Below, in pieces: positions 50,393 to 59,821 of a DNA stretch of 64,000 nucleotides (position 1 is the stretch's first letter; each line of letters opens with the position of its first letter). Both the position numbers and the translations under genes were made by a program. The stretch lies in assembly GCA_002369515.1 (NCBI GenBank), contig DFFM01000054.1:1-64000 (forward strand), given 5' to 3'. The notes beneath the pieces are model-generated. The model was not told the DNA's origin. It made no database searches and was given only the letters and a program-made list of their open reading frames with translations. The stretch comes from Prevotella sp. UBA3776 (lineage in GTDB: Bacteria; Bacteroidota; Bacteroidia; Bacteroidales; Bacteroidaceae).

Positions 50393-51162
50393 GAAAATCG
50401 GTTTTTTTGCCCATTTTTCTCCTAGATTTCATTTCCGTCAGGGGCTTGTTTTTCGCCCCAAATCCTTTGCTGCAAAGACTTTCCCGCTGTTTCACCCCCA
50501 TGAAAACTCGCGTATTTTCAAGCAGGTTAACCCCGGCTTCAAAATACGCGAGTTTTGCTTCATTTTGGCGATTTCAGGATTTTTGCGTTTTACCTTTTTG
50601 TTTCCTTAACTTTTAGACGGGTAAAATTCGGATTCAAGTTTGTGAAAAATCAACATGATTTTAAAATTATAAAAACGTTCGGGTGACAAATGTAAAGTAT
50701 TTATGTTTGTAAAAATCTGATTTCTAAAACATAAATTTTACCTTTCATAAACTAAACGCATAATTATTCGCTGCGATTTTTATCGGCTTAAACCGCTAGA
50801 ACCCAGTCCTTTATCCGATTATATTGATTTTTGTTCCTAAAAACAAGAAGCTGAAAAACGGCTTTCGACATTCTTTTCTTGCATAAACCCTATTTATGGA
50901 GTGAAATAGAGGTTTAGAAGCCAGATATTTACGAATAAACGTCCAATCAAGGCTAAATGGACGTTCAGCTTCTTAAATTTTATGTTTATAAATTTAAAAC
51001 AATTTTTCGGTTTTACGATTCCGATCTTTATCTTTTTAAAATGATAAATTATGAATTTATTTCGCTAAATTGTTCCCGATAAATTTGCAGGATATAAATT
51101 TTGTTTTTACCTTTGTAAACCGAAACGAATTTTGCCTTTTCGGGCTAAAAATGCACTACGTC
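50393..51162. other. AT-rich non-coding region
   Basis: A 54-bp hairpin (21-bp arms 50503-50523 and 50536-50556, one mismatch; CTCGCGTATTTT core) follows holA and could end its transcript. Beyond it the sequence is AT-rich with no ORF or recognisable RNA gene. A promoter lies at 51084-51115. Confidence 0.6.
51084..51115 (+). promoter_or_regulatory. Promoter of the XRE-family gene
   Basis: TTTG at 51084-51087 and TACCTTTG at 51108-51115 with a 20-base spacer form a near-ideal Bacteroidetes -33/-7 promoter. Confidence 0.7.
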
Positions 51163-51624
51163 ATGGAAATCAAGGACAGAATAAAAAAACTCATGGACAC
51201 TCAGCACATGTCTCGACAAGTGTTTTGCGACTTCATCGGACTGTCGCAGGCAACGCTGAGCAACATCTTCAACGGGAAGACCCGCCCCACCTTGGTGCAG
51301 ATAGATGCCATCAAGCGCAAGTTCCCCTCTGTCAGCACCGACTGGTTGCTTTACGGCAACGGATCGATGTATAACGATGCAACGTCAGTACCAGCCGCTG
51401 ACAATCAGGAGCAGACAGAAGGTGCCCCGCTATCTTTCGATGCTGTTGCTCCCACCCTATTCGACGAGCCGTTGGAGCCTCAGTTGCAGCAGCGTGTAAA
51501 TTCTACACCCAAAAACGCACAGAATTACAATGTGAAAATAATTGACAAACCGCAGCGTCAAATCACCGAGATCAGAATCTTTTACGACGACCAGACGTGG
51601 GAGTCGTTCGTCCCCAAGAAATAA
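51163..51624 (+). CDS. XRE-family helix-turn-helix protein with C-terminal extension
   Basis: The 153-residue protein has an N-terminal Cro/C1 HTH (about 5-60; MSRQVFCDFIGLSQATLSNIFNG) with the phage-repressor-like ending VSTDWLLYGNGSM, a disordered middle (65-120), and a short C-terminal beta-rich piece (ITEIRIFYDDQTWESFV). This architecture is common in Prevotella; the target is unknown. The ATG at 51163 lies 47 bases after the promoter. Confidence 0.8.
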   Translation: MEIKDRIKKLMDTQHMSRQVFCDFIGLSQATLSNIFNGKTRPTLVQIDAIKRKFPSVSTDWLLYGNGSMYNDATSVPAADNQEQTEGAPLSFDAVAPTLFDEPLEPQLQQRVNSTPKNAQNYNVKIIDKPQRQITEIRIFYDDQTWESFVPKK

Positions 51625-51699
51625 GCTGCCGTCAGTCCAAAGTTGGTGGCCCTAGGGCCGTCTTCATTCTTTCGGGCCTAGCGGTTGTTCTCCACATTT

Positions 51700-51751
51700 A
51701 AAAGCATCATGTAGCACTTTTTCTTTGCTTTTTGTGCTATATGGTGCTTTT
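51700..51751 (+). terminator. Terminator after the XRE gene
   Basis: An 18-bp stem (AAAAGCATCATGTAGCAC against GTGCTATATGGTGCTTTT, wobble pairs included) has a T-rich loop and is followed by TTCG. Confidence 0.65.
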
Positions 51752-51808
51752 TCGTGTTGGTAGGCTCATCTTTTTGTTTCACTCTTTGCCCAAATCGTTT
51801 TTTTTGGT

Positions 51809-51816
51809 TACATTTG
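51809..51816 (+). promoter_or_regulatory. Promoter of pyrK-pyrD
   Basis: TACATTTG, 23 bases after its first base's downstream end to the ATG at 51839. No attenuator-like structure is obvious in the short leader. Confidence 0.5.
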
Positions 51817-51838
51817 CAGCATAATCCCTATTACGACA

Positions 51839-52615
51839 ATGAAAAAATATGTTTTAGACCTCGAGGTGAAATCGGTGGAACGCCTTCATGAGCGCTATGT
51901 CCTGCTTCGTCTCACCCACGAAAATCCCCTCCCGCCGATGCTTCCCGGACAGTTTGTCGAAGTCCGCGTCGATGGTTCGCCCGGCACTTTCCTTCGTCGT
52001 CCCATTTCCATCAACTATGTCGATGAGGCTAACAACGAGCTTTGGCTGCTTGTGGCCACTGTCGGCGACGGCACCCGTCGGTTGGCTCGTCTCACGGCTG
52101 GCGAACGGCTCAACTGCGTGTTGCCGTTGGGCAATTCGTTCACCATGCCTGCCGACCCGTCGAAGCGTCTGCTCTTGGTGGGTGGTGGCGTTGGTGTAGC
52201 CCCGCTGCTCTATTTTGGCAAGTGCATTGCAGAAATGGGCGCCAAGCCCACGTTTCTGCTGGGTGCCCGTTCGGCGCAGGACCTGCTTTTGCTCGACGAA
52301 TTCAATAAGTACGGGCGCGTGTATGTCACCACCGAGGATGGTTCGGCGGGCGAGCGCGGCTTTGTCACCAACCACTCGCTGCTGCAGAAAGAGCATTTCG
52401 ACCAGATTTCCACCTGCGGCCCCAAGCCCATGATGGTGGCCGTGGCCCGCTACGCCTCCAAGGCCGACATCGACTGCGAGGCATCGCTGGAGAACATGAT
52501 GGCCTGCGGCCTGGGTGCCTGCCTGTGTTGCGTGGAAAAGACCACCGAGGGCAATATTTGTGTTTGTAAAGAAGGACCGGTGTTAAATATTAAGAAACTG
52601 TTATGGCAGCTTTAA
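51839..52615 (+). CDS. pyrK: Dihydroorotate dehydrogenase electron-transfer subunit
   Basis: The 258-residue iron-sulfur flavoprotein has an FAD-binding domain ([18 protein letters not shown]), an NAD-binding part ([16 protein letters not shown]), and a C-terminal 2Fe-2S cluster (CGLGACLCC...CVCKEGP). It passes electrons from PyrD to NAD. It overlaps pyrD by 13 bases. Confidence 0.95.
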   Translation: MKKYVLDLEVKSVERLHERYVLLRLTHENPLPPMLPGQFVEVRVDGSPGTFLRRPISINYVDEANNELWLLVATVGDGTRRLARLTAGERLNCVLPLGNSFTMPADPSKRLLLVGGGVGVAPLLYFGKCIAEMGAKPTFLLGARSAQDLLLLDEFNKYGRVYVTTEDGSAGERGFVTNHSLLQKEHFDQISTCGPKPMMVAVARYASKADIDCEASLENMMACGLGACLCCVEKTTEGNICVCKEGPVLNIKKLLWQL

Positions 52616-53514
52616 ATGTAAAAATAAATCATCTTGAATTAAAGAATCCCGTGATGACCGCGTCGGGCACTTTTGGCTACGGTTCCGAATTTGCCGATTT
52701 CGTCCCCCTCGACCAATTGGGCGGCATCATCGTCAAGGGCACCACGCTCCATCCGCGCGAGGGCAACGACTATCCGCGCATGGCCGAAACCGCCTCGGGC
52801 ATGCTCAACTGCGTGGGGCTGCAGAACAAGGGCGTTGACTACTTCTGCAAGCACATCTACCCGGAAATCAAGGACCTCGACACCAACGTCATCGTCAACG
52901 TGAGCGGATCATCGCCCGACGATTATGCCGAGTGTGCCGCCCGCGTCGATGCGCTGGAGCACATTCCCGCCATCGAACTCAACATCTCGTGCCCCAACGT
53001 TAAGCAGGGCGGCATGGCCTTCGGCGTCACCTGCGAGGGAGCCGCCAGCGTGGTGCGCGCCGTGCGCGAACGCTATCACAAGACGCTCATCGTGAAGCTC
53101 TCGCCCAACGTTACCAGCATTGCCGACATCGCCCGGGCTGTCGAGGCCGAGGGAGCCGACAGCGTGTCGCTCATCAACACCCTCATGGGCATGGCCATCG
53201 ACATTGAGCGCCGCCGCCCCGTGCTCAGCATTGCCACCGGCGGACTCAGCGGCCCCGCCGTCAAACCCGTTGCCCTGCGCATGGTGTGGCAGGTGGCCAA
53301 GGCCGTCAAGATTCCCGTCGTAGGACTGGGCGGCATCTGCACTGCCACCGACGCCATCGAGTTCCTCATGGCTGGAGCCACAGCCATAGAGATAGGTACC
53401 GCCAATTTCCTCGACCCCACGGTCACCATCCGTGTGCGCGACGGCATCAGCCAGTGGCTCGACGACCACGGATGCCGTTCGGTGCAAGAAATCATAGGTT
53501 CACTCAACGATTAG
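52603..53514 (+). CDS. pyrD: Dihydroorotate dehydrogenase, class 1B catalytic subunit
   Basis: The 303-residue FMN enzyme oxidises dihydroorotate to orotate in pyrimidine synthesis. The family motifs [32 protein letters not shown] and [15 protein letters not shown] are present. Its coupling to pyrK defines the class 1B (NAD-dependent) heterotetramer. A strong terminator follows at 53539-53564. Confidence 0.95.
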   Translation: MAALNVKINHLELKNPVMTASGTFGYGSEFADFVPLDQLGGIIVKGTTLHPREGNDYPRMAETASGMLNCVGLQNKGVDYFCKHIYPEIKDLDTNVIVNVSGSSPDDYAECAARVDALEHIPAIELNISCPNVKQGGMAFGVTCEGAASVVRAVRERYHKTLIVKLSPNVTSIADIARAVEAEGADSVSLINTLMGMAIDIERRRPVLSIATGGLSGPAVKPVALRMVWQVAKAVKIPVVGLGGICTATDAIEFLMAGATAIEIGTANFLDPTVTIRVRDGISQWLDDHGCRSVQEIIGSLND

Positions 53515-53538
53515 GCGCCGTCAGCAACCCATCACCAT

Positions 53539-53564
53539 CTCCCCACTCATGGGGAGTTTTTTTT
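53539..53564 (+). terminator. Intrinsic terminator of pyrK-pyrD
   Basis: CTCCCC actcat GGGGAG is followed by eight T residues. Confidence 0.85.
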
Positions 53565-53827
53565 GTGCCTCCCCGCCGCGTGTCATTCACCACGAGAGGG
53601 CGGTGGAACGGCCTTTAACAGCCCTTAACCCGAGCGTTGTTTTCCCATTTTCGTCATTCCCGAAAATAACGCCTAACTTTGCGCTCAGATTTTCTAGAAA
53701 ATTCGTTCGTATCGTCGTGAGTTATTTTCGCCATCCGAAACGTCAGAAAAACAACGTGCGGAACGAGGCCTGCAAAGCTCGCGCGTTAGAATGAAAAGAG
53801 CGAAACAACGTGTCACAAATATCAAAA

Positions 53828-53880
53828 GCTGAAGTTTCGGATGTCTAAACAACAACGAATTCATCAAATAGAACGAATAA
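53828..53880. repeat. Fragment of the 200-bp repeat family (head only)
   Basis: CTGAAGTTTCGGatgtctaaACAACAACGAATT...AACGAATAA matches the region leading into copies D and E. The hairpin part is missing. The rest of 53565-53998 contains no recognisable gene. Confidence 0.5.
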
Positions 53881-53998
53881 CAAAAAAAACTGCTTGTAAG
53901 GGTTCTCGAATTTATCTTTTTTTGTATAGTTTTCGCCCAATGCTCAATAAAATTGAGTAAATTTGTGGCCAATAATTGAAAAAAGAAAGCGGACGAGT

Positions 53999-56900
53999 AT
54001 GAAGACAGAGAAACAACGGACGAAGCAGCCAGAGCCATTGTGCTTGCACGAATGGCCGAGTCGTGACGGACGAAGCCAAAGGCAAATGGCTATGGCTGCT
54101 GCTGAATTTGCTGAACGGTGGAAAGGCAGAGGATATGAGAGAGGCGAGTCGCAACCCTTTTGGATAGACTTGCTGACAAATGTCTTCGGAATCGCAACAC
54201 CATCGGATGGCTTCATCACTTTTGAAGACCATCGAATGGTAGATGCCTCCAACTTCATTGATGGTCGCATCCGTTCCACCAAAGTCCTGATAGAACAGAA
54301 ATCTTTAGGCAAGGATTTGCGTGCTGGCATCCGTCAAAGTGACGGCTCGCTGCTAAATCCGTTCCAGCAGGCTCGCCGTTATGTGGTGTCGCTTCCGGTT
54401 TCGGAACATCCTCGTTGGATTGTCACTAGTAACTTCTCTGAGTTCTTGGTTTATGACATGGAGCAACCTAATGGTGAACCAGAGCGGATACTCTTGGAGG
54501 ATTTGGGTAAAGAGTATTACCGCCTGATGTTTCTTGTTGACAGCAAAAGCGAGCATCTGAGTAAGGAGATGCAGGTCTCTATGCAGGCAGGTGAGATTGT
54601 GGGTAGGATTTATGAGGCACTGCTGAAGCAATACGATGACAACTCGCCCGAAGCCCTGCGTTGGCTGAACATCCTTTGCGTCCGCATCGTGTTCTGTCTT
54701 TATGCCGAGGATGCAGGTGTGTTTGGCCACGATCAGTTCCACAATTTCCTCGTGACCTATGAGGCAAAGGACTTGCGTCGTGCTTTGCGAGATCTGTTTG
54801 AGGTGCTAAATACACCAACGGATAAGCGCTGCAAGTATCTGCAAGAAGAACTGAAGGCCTTCCCCTATACCAATGGCGGACTGTTTGCTGAAGAAATAGA
54901 GATACCTCAGTTTACAGAGGAACTGAAACAAACCTTGTTGCAGAATGCCAGTCTGGACTTTGACTGGAGCGAGATATCGCCAACCATCTTTGGAGCAGTG
55001 TTTGAAAGCACGCTGAATCCTGAGACCCGTCGGAGCGGTGGTATGCACTACACGAGTATAGAGAATATTCACAAGGTGATTGACCCGTTGTTCTTGAATG
55101 ACCTGCGCCGTGAATTAAATGAGATATTGGAAGAAAAGGTGGAGAAGCAGCGCATCAGGAAGCTCGACGCTTACCAAGACCACTTGGCTTCGCTGACTTT
55201 CCTTGACCCGGCTTGTGGCTCTGGCAACTTCCTTACCGAGACTTATCTCTCACTCCGTCGTTTGGAGAATGAGGTTATTCGAGAGCGTTATCATGGGCAG
55301 TCGTTCCTGGGTTTTGAAGAAGTGAATCCTATTAAGGTGAGCATCCAGCAGTTCTACGGCATAGAGATCAACGACTTTGCAGTGACCGTAGCCACGACAG
55401 CCCTGTGGATTTCAGAGGCTCAGATGCTTCGTGAGACAGAGAAAATCATTCGCCGCGACATAGACTTCCTGCCGTTAAAACCCTACCACAACATTCGTGA
55501 AGGCAATGCCTTGCGGATGGATTGGTCAGGAGGCGACGTGTCCCACGTCGCAACAGCCAATAATGCGTTTCACGTCATAGGAGGCGACGTGTCTCACGTC
55601 GCAACAGCTGATAACGCGCCTCACGTCGCCTCCTTGCAGTTTATGGAGCGCCACAACTTTATTCACATAACAGGCAATAAACTGCCTCATTGGCATCAGA
55701 ATAATAAAGTTCAGTTCGTTACTTTCAGATTGGCGGACTCGCTACCGCAGGCACGATTGACCGAACTCTCAGAATTCAAGAGCCAATGGTTGGCCGCTCA
55801 TCCTGAGCCTTGGAGCATGCAGACGGAAGAGGAATACAATCATATTATCAGAAGTAAAATAGACAAATGGCTCGACAACAACTATGGCAGTTGCCTGTTG
55901 CAAAATGATGCTGTCAGGCAGATTGTCATCGACAGCCTGCTTTTCAACAACGGCAAGAGCTATTGGATCCACAGTTTTGTCATCATGCCCAACCACGTCC
56001 ACCTATTGATTTCACCCATCGGCGACATCACAATCAATGAATCCATTGGCAACGTTAAGAAATTCACGGCTCATTCTATCAACGGATTGTTGGAACGAAA
56101 GGGGGAAGTGTGGCAACGCGAGATATTCGATCGCATGGTACGCGATCAGCAAAACTATGAAGCCTACGAGAGATATATTTACAACAATCCCAGCCATCTG
56201 CCTATTGGCACATACTCCATAGGAGGCGACGTGTCCCATTTCATGGGAGGCGACGTGTCCCACGTCGCAACAACGGATATGGTGTCTCACGTCGCAGCAG
56301 GCAATGCCGATGATTGCGACGTGAGACACGTCGCCTCCTACGATTACATTATTGGCAATCCGCCGTTTGTAGGTGCTCGTCAGATGAATAGCGAACAGAA
56401 GGAGGATGTGATTAATATATTTGGTGAAAAATGGAAGAACGTTGGCAACCTTGATTATGTGTGTTGTTGGTATATGAAAGCTTTTCAGTCAACGAGAATT
56501 GGCCATCCTCGAATCGCTTTCGTATCAACGAACAGCATTTGCCAGGGCGAACAAGTGGCAAACTTGTGGCAACCACTTATGGAAGATGGACTTCGCATAG
56601 ACTTTGCACATCGTACTTTCCGTTGGGATAGCGAAGCCTCACTAAAGGCTCATGTGCATTGTGTGATTGTAGGTTTCAGTCATAAAGATGAGGAACCGAA
56701 AGAACTCATGCTTTTCGATAACGACAAGATAACGAAGGCCAATCATATCAACGCCTATCTCATGGATGCGCCTGATGTCTTTATAGGAAGCAAGTCTGCG
56801 CCACTATGTGATGTACCTCGTGTCGGAATAGGCAATCTCCCTATTGATGGGGGAAACTATCTCTTTACCAAAGAACAGATGGATGAATTCGTAATAATTG

Positions 56901-57634
56901 AGCCTAAGTCAGCAAAATATTTCAAGCCTTGGTATGGCTCCGAAGAATTCATCCATCGGAAACCTCGTTATTGTCTGTGGCTGGGCGACTGTACACCTGC
57001 AGAATTAAGGCAAATGCCCCATTGTATGAAACGTATCGAGGCCGTTAGGGAATTGCGATTGACGAGCAATCGTGCAGGGACTCGCAAATTGGCAGACCGT
57101 CCAACTCATTTTAGTACGGAGAATATGCCTGATACGGATTACATTATTGTCCCCAAGGTGTCCTCAGAGAAACGTCGATATGTGCCAATGGGCTTTATGT
57201 CTCCAAATGTTTTGGCCAGTGACCTTGTCTTTATTATCCCAGATGCAACGCTTTACCATTTCGGCATTCTTGAAAGCAATGTCCACATGGCATGGATGCG
57301 TGCGGTTTGTGGTCGTTTGAAGAGTGACTATCGTTATTCAAAAGATGTGGTTTACAATAACTTCCCCTGGCCGAATCCTGCGGAAGAGCAGAAAGCAAAG
57401 ATTGAGCAAACAGCCCAAGCCATTCTTGACGCTCGTGCCCTCTATCCGGATTCGTCGTTGGCAGATCTATACGATGAATTGACGATGCCCGTGGAGCTTC
57501 GCAAAGCCCATCAGGCCAACGATCGTGCCGTGATGCAGGCCTACGGCTTCCCGGTGAAATCTTCCTTCACAGAAAGCCAGTGCGTTGCTGAGTTGTTTAA
57601 GTTGTATAAGGAAAAGACATCCAAGAAAGGTTAG
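53999..57634 (+). CDS. MmeI-family type II restriction-modification enzyme with in-frame RAYT insertion
   Basis: The 1211-residue single-chain enzyme resembles MmeI-type enzymes, which cut DNA and methylate one strand. Visible parts: N-terminal PDDEXK nuclease (D88-X10-E99-Q-K101), helical spacer (about 150-390), methyltransferase motif I DPACGSG (403-409) and motif IV NPPF (787-790), then target-recognition and C-terminal regions. Residues about 511-780 are foreign: a REP-associated tyrosine transposase flanked by REP palindromes. Removing them leaves about 940 residues, the usual MmeI size, and brings motifs I and IV to normal spacing (about 110 residues). Whether the chimera is active is unknown; motif residues are intact and no stop or frameshift occurs. 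The ATG at 53999 was chosen over a TTG at 53963. Confidence 0.8.
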   Translation: MKTEKQRTKQPEPLCLHEWPSRDGRSQRQMAMAAAEFAERWKGRGYERGESQPFWIDLLTNVFGIATPSDGFITFEDHRMVDASNFIDGRIRSTKVLIEQKSLGKDLRAGIRQSDGSLLNPFQQARRYVVSLPVSEHPRWIVTSNFSEFLVYDMEQPNGEPERILLEDLGKEYYRLMFLVDSKSEHLSKEMQVSMQAGEIVGRIYEALLKQYDDNSPEALRWLNILCVRIVFCLYAEDAGVFGHDQFHNFLVTYEAKDLRRALRDLFEVLNTPTDKRCKYLQEELKAFPYTNGGLFAEEIEIPQFTEELKQTLLQNASLDFDWSEISPTIFGAVFESTLNPETRRSGGMHYTSIENIHKVIDPLFLNDLRRELNEILEEKVEKQRIRKLDAYQDHLASLTFLDPACGSGNFLTETYLSLRRLENEVIRERYHGQSFLGFEEVNPIKVSIQQFYGIEINDFAVTVATTALWISEAQMLRETEKIIRRDIDFLPLKPYHNIREGNALRMDWSGGDVSHVATANNAFHVIGGDVSHVATADNAPHVASLQFMERHNFIHITGNKLPHWHQNNKVQFVTFRLADSLPQARLTELSEFKSQWLAAHPEPWSMQTEEEYNHIIRSKIDKWLDNNYGSCLLQNDAVRQIVIDSLLFNNGKSYWIHSFVIMPNHVHLLISPIGDITINESIGNVKKFTAHSINGLLERKGEVWQREIFDRMVRDQQNYEAYERYIYNNPSHLPIGTYSIGGDVSHFMGGDVSHVATTDMVSHVAAGNADDCDVRHVASYDYIIGNPPFVGARQMNSEQKEDVINIFGEKWKNVGNLDYVCCWYMKAFQSTRIGHPRIAFVSTNSICQGEQVANLWQPLMEDGLRIDFAHRTFRWDSEASLKAHVHCVIVGFSHKDEEPKELMLFDNDKITKANHINAYLMDAPDVFIGSKSAPLCDVPRVGIGNLPIDGGNYLFTKEQMDEFVIIEPKSAKYFKPWYGSEEFIHRKPRYCLWLGDCTPAELRQMPHCMKRIEAVRELRLTSNRAGTRKLADRPTHFSTENMPDTDYIIVPKVSSEKRRYVPMGFMSPNVLASDLVFIIPDATLYHFGILESNVHMAWMRAVCGRLKSDYRYSKDVVYNNFPWPNPAEEQKAKIEQTAQAILDARALYPDSSLADLYDELTMPVELRKAHQANDRAVMQAYGFPVKSSFTESQCVAELFKLYKEKTSKKG
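55528..56340 (+). mobile_element. RAYT transposase element with REP palindromes, inside the MmeI-like gene
   Basis: The 813-bp insert (271 codons) is bounded by inverted AGGAGGCGACGTG...CACGTCGC palindromes (55528-55552; inverted 56316-56340), with further copies at about 55580-55634 and 56221-56300. Its core encodes a Y1-type RAYT: HITGNKLPHWHQ...VTFRLADSLPQ, the HUH motif MPNHVHLLI (H666, H668 of the fused protein), WQREIFDRMVRD, and the candidate catalytic tyrosine in YERYIYNNP (Y726). An internal in-frame ATG at 55643 could also start a separate transposase. RAYTs are thought to mobilise REP sequences; a related palindrome is at 12552-12616. Confidence 0.85.
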
Positions 57635-57669
57635 TGTTATTCAATTATTGGGGAATGATCATAAAAAAT

Positions 57670-57698
57670 TTGAGGGCGGCCAATAAAGCCGCCCTCAA
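57670..57698 (-). terminator. Terminator of aroC
   Basis: TTGAGGGCGGC pairs perfectly with GCCGCCCTCAA. On the minus strand it is followed by ATTTTTTATG. The interval 57635-57838 otherwise holds nothing recognisable. Confidence 0.8.
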
Positions 57699-57838
57699 CC
57701 AACACAAAAACTAAACTAGACTTAACTAAACTAAATTGGGATTTTCACAAACCCCGCTTTATTTCGTTTGCAAATATACAATTAAAAATCGACAAAACAC
57801 TTTTTTTTGCCGACTTTTTGCATAAAAGGGGAAAAATA

Positions 57839-58960
57839 TCATAATTTTCCCGCCTTTAAGGCGAGATAATAGTCCAAAATGGTCATTGCTGCCATCGATT
57901 CTACGATGGGTACGGCTCTGGGCAGGACGCACGGGTCGTGTCTTCCTTGGGCGCGCAGCTGGGTGGCGTTGCCTTCCAAATCGACGGTGTCCTGCTGCAT
58001 GAGCAGGGTGGCCACTGGTTTGAAGGCCACTCGGAAATAGATGTCCTGTCCGTTGCTGATGCCGCCCTGGATGCCTCCGCTGTGGTTGGTGAGGGTTTGC
58101 AATGCGTCCGTGTGAAGAGTGGTGGGGGAGGGGGCTTGGTTTTCGGGTGTGGGGGCGCTGGGCAGGAACACGTCGTTCTGTTCGCTTCCCCGTGCTGTGA
58201 CGCCAGCAAAGCCCTCGCCATACTCGAAGCCTTTCACGGCATTGATGCTCAGCATGGCTCCGCCCAAGGCGGCGTGGAGCTTGCCAAATTCGGGCTCTCC
58301 CAAGCCTGGCGGGCAGTTTCTGATGATACAGGTGATGATGCCGCCGATGGTGTCGCCTTCGGCCTTCACTTGGCTGATGAGCTGTTCTATCTGTGCGGCC
58401 TTCTCGGGGTCGGGGCAGCGCACGGCGTTGGTTTCGGTGAGCGAAAGGTCGTACTGCCGATAGTCGCGCTCCAGGGCGATGGGGCCCACCTGCGATGTGT
58501 AGGCTTGCACGCTGATGCCCACCTGGCGGAGGGCCAGCTTGGCCAGGGCTCCGCCTACGCAGCGGCTGATGGTGATGCGCGCCGAGGAGCGTCCGCCGCC
58601 CCGGTGGTCGCGCATGCCGTACTTTTGATAATAGGTGTAGTCGGCGTGTGAGGGCCGGAAGAGGCAGCGCATGTTCTCGTAGTCCTGCGAGTGCTGGTTG
58701 GTGTTGCGCACGATGAACCCAATGGGGCATCCTGTGGATTTGCCCTCGAACACGCCGCTGAGCAGTTCCACGCGGTCGGCCTCGTTGCGGGCAGTGGTGA
58801 TGTGGCTCTGTCCGGGGCGTCGGCGGTCGAGCTCGGCCTGGATGAAGTCCATGTCGATGTCGATGCCTGCGGGCAGTCCGTCAACGACGCCTCCCACAGC
58901 CGGACCATGACTTTCGCCGAAAGTGGTCAGCGTAAAGATGTTGCCAAAAGTGTTGTGCAT
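57839..58960 (-). CDS. aroC: Chorismate synthase
   Basis: The 373-residue FMN-dependent enzyme makes chorismate from EPSP, the last step of the shikimate pathway. The motifs [19 protein letters not shown] (start), [15 protein letters not shown] and the C-terminal [14 protein letters not shown] are intact. It follows slyD across a 9-bp repeat tract. Confidence 0.96.
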   Translation of the reverse strand: MHNTFGNIFTLTTFGESHGPAVGGVVDGLPAGIDIDMDFIQAELDRRRPGQSHITTARNEADRVELLSGVFEGKSTGCPIGFIVRNTNQHSQDYENMRCLFRPSHADYTYYQKYGMRDHRGGGRSSARITISRCVGGALAKLALRQVGISVQAYTSQVGPIALERDYRQYDLSLTETNAVRCPDPEKAAQIEQLISQVKAEGDTIGGIITCIIRNCPPGLGEPEFGKLHAALGGAMLSINAVKGFEYGEGFAGVTARGSEQNDVFLPSAPTPENQAPSPTTLHTDALQTLTNHSGGIQGGISNGQDIYFRVAFKPVATLLMQQDTVDLEGNATQLRAQGRHDPCVLPRAVPIVESMAAMTILDYYLALKAGKL

Positions 58961-58970
58961 AATGATGGCT

Positions 58971-59037
58971 CCTAACTCTCAACTCCTAATTCCTAACTCC
59001 TAACTCTTAACTCTTAACTCTTAACTCCTAACTCCTA
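58971..59037. repeat. 9-bp tandem repeats (AACTCCTAA type) between slyD and aroC
   Basis: About seven degenerate copies of AACTCCTAA/AACTCTTAA run from just upstream of aroC to the slyD stop codon. Copy-number change would alter the slyD-aroC spacer. Confidence 0.75.
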
Positions 59038-59598
59038 ATGGCAGTGTCCGCATCCGTCGCCGCAGTTGTCGCCGCAGTCGTCGCATCCACATCCGCATCC
59101 GCCGCTGTTCATGTGGTTGATGAGGCTCTGGATCTCCTCGTTGGTGGCTTCGCGGCTCTCGACGATGTGGCCTTTGAAGTTCAGCTCCTTGCCTGCCAGC
59201 GGGTGGTTGAGGTCTATCTTCACCTTCTCTTCGCCCACCTCGAGCACTTTGCCGTAGAAACGCTGTCCGTCCTCGTTTTGCAGAGGCAGCACGGCATCGA
59301 CAAAGACGTGCTCGTGGTCGAAGTGGCCGTTGATGCTGAACACTTCGCGCTCCAAATCCACGATGCGCTCGGGCTCCACCTTGCCGTAGGCCTGATCTAC
59401 TGATAGTGTGAAGTTGAATTCGTCGCCTTCGTTAAGGTCAACCACACGTTTTTCAAACTCGTCGAGGGTGAAACCAAAGCCGCTGAGAAATTCGAAGGGT
59501 TTCTCGTCGGTGGCTTCTTCAACAAACTCCAGTGTCTTTTCGCCTGCTGCATACAGTTTGTAGGCCACGGCGATGTACTTGTTCTTATTGTTCTCCAT
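59035..59598 (-). CDS. slyD: FKBP-type peptidyl-prolyl isomerase, SlyD-like
   Basis: The 187-residue protein has an FKBP fold with an inserted IF chaperone domain (about 75-130) and the SlyD signature NHPLAGKELNF. The C-terminal GGCGCGCDDCGDNCGDGCGHCH is a metal-binding Cys/His tail, typical of SlyD, which binds nickel or zinc and helps metalloprotein maturation. A TATTTTTG promoter lies at 59639-59646. Confidence 0.92.
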   Translation of the reverse strand: MENNKNKYIAVAYKLYAAGEKTLEFVEEATDEKPFEFLSGFGFTLDEFEKRVVDLNEGDEFNFTLSVDQAYGKVEPERIVDLEREVFSINGHFDHEHVFVDAVLPLQNEDGQRFYGKVLEVGEEKVKIDLNHPLAGKELNFKGHIVESREATNEEIQSLINHMNSGGCGCGCDDCGDNCGDGCGHCH

Positions 59599-59638
59599 GC
59601 TTTCTATGATTCGTAATTGTTTTTTTGTTTTGGCCGTG

Positions 59639-59646
59639 CAAAAATA
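59639..59646 (-). promoter_or_regulatory. Promoter of slyD
   Basis: The reverse complement reads TATTTTTG, 41 bases before the start codon. Confidence 0.5.
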
Positions 59647-59821
59647 CGAAATAATGGCGAAAAACAGTTCAGATTATGGAACATTAACGCATTTTTGCTC
59701 CACGTGGCGGTGGTGGTGCGAATAAAAACAAGCAGGCCCTTCGCCTCCTCATGCTGAGGCGAAGGGCCTGTTTGTGGGATTGATGTGAGATTTTTTTTCC
59801 TGTGGCAGGCAGGTTGCTCGG

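Noticed and set aside
55528-56340. Intein in the MmeI-like gene
   Set aside because: No intein splice-junction residues (N-terminal Cys/Ser, C-terminal HN) are seen. The domain is a HUH-type transposase, not a homing endonuclease/HINT pair.
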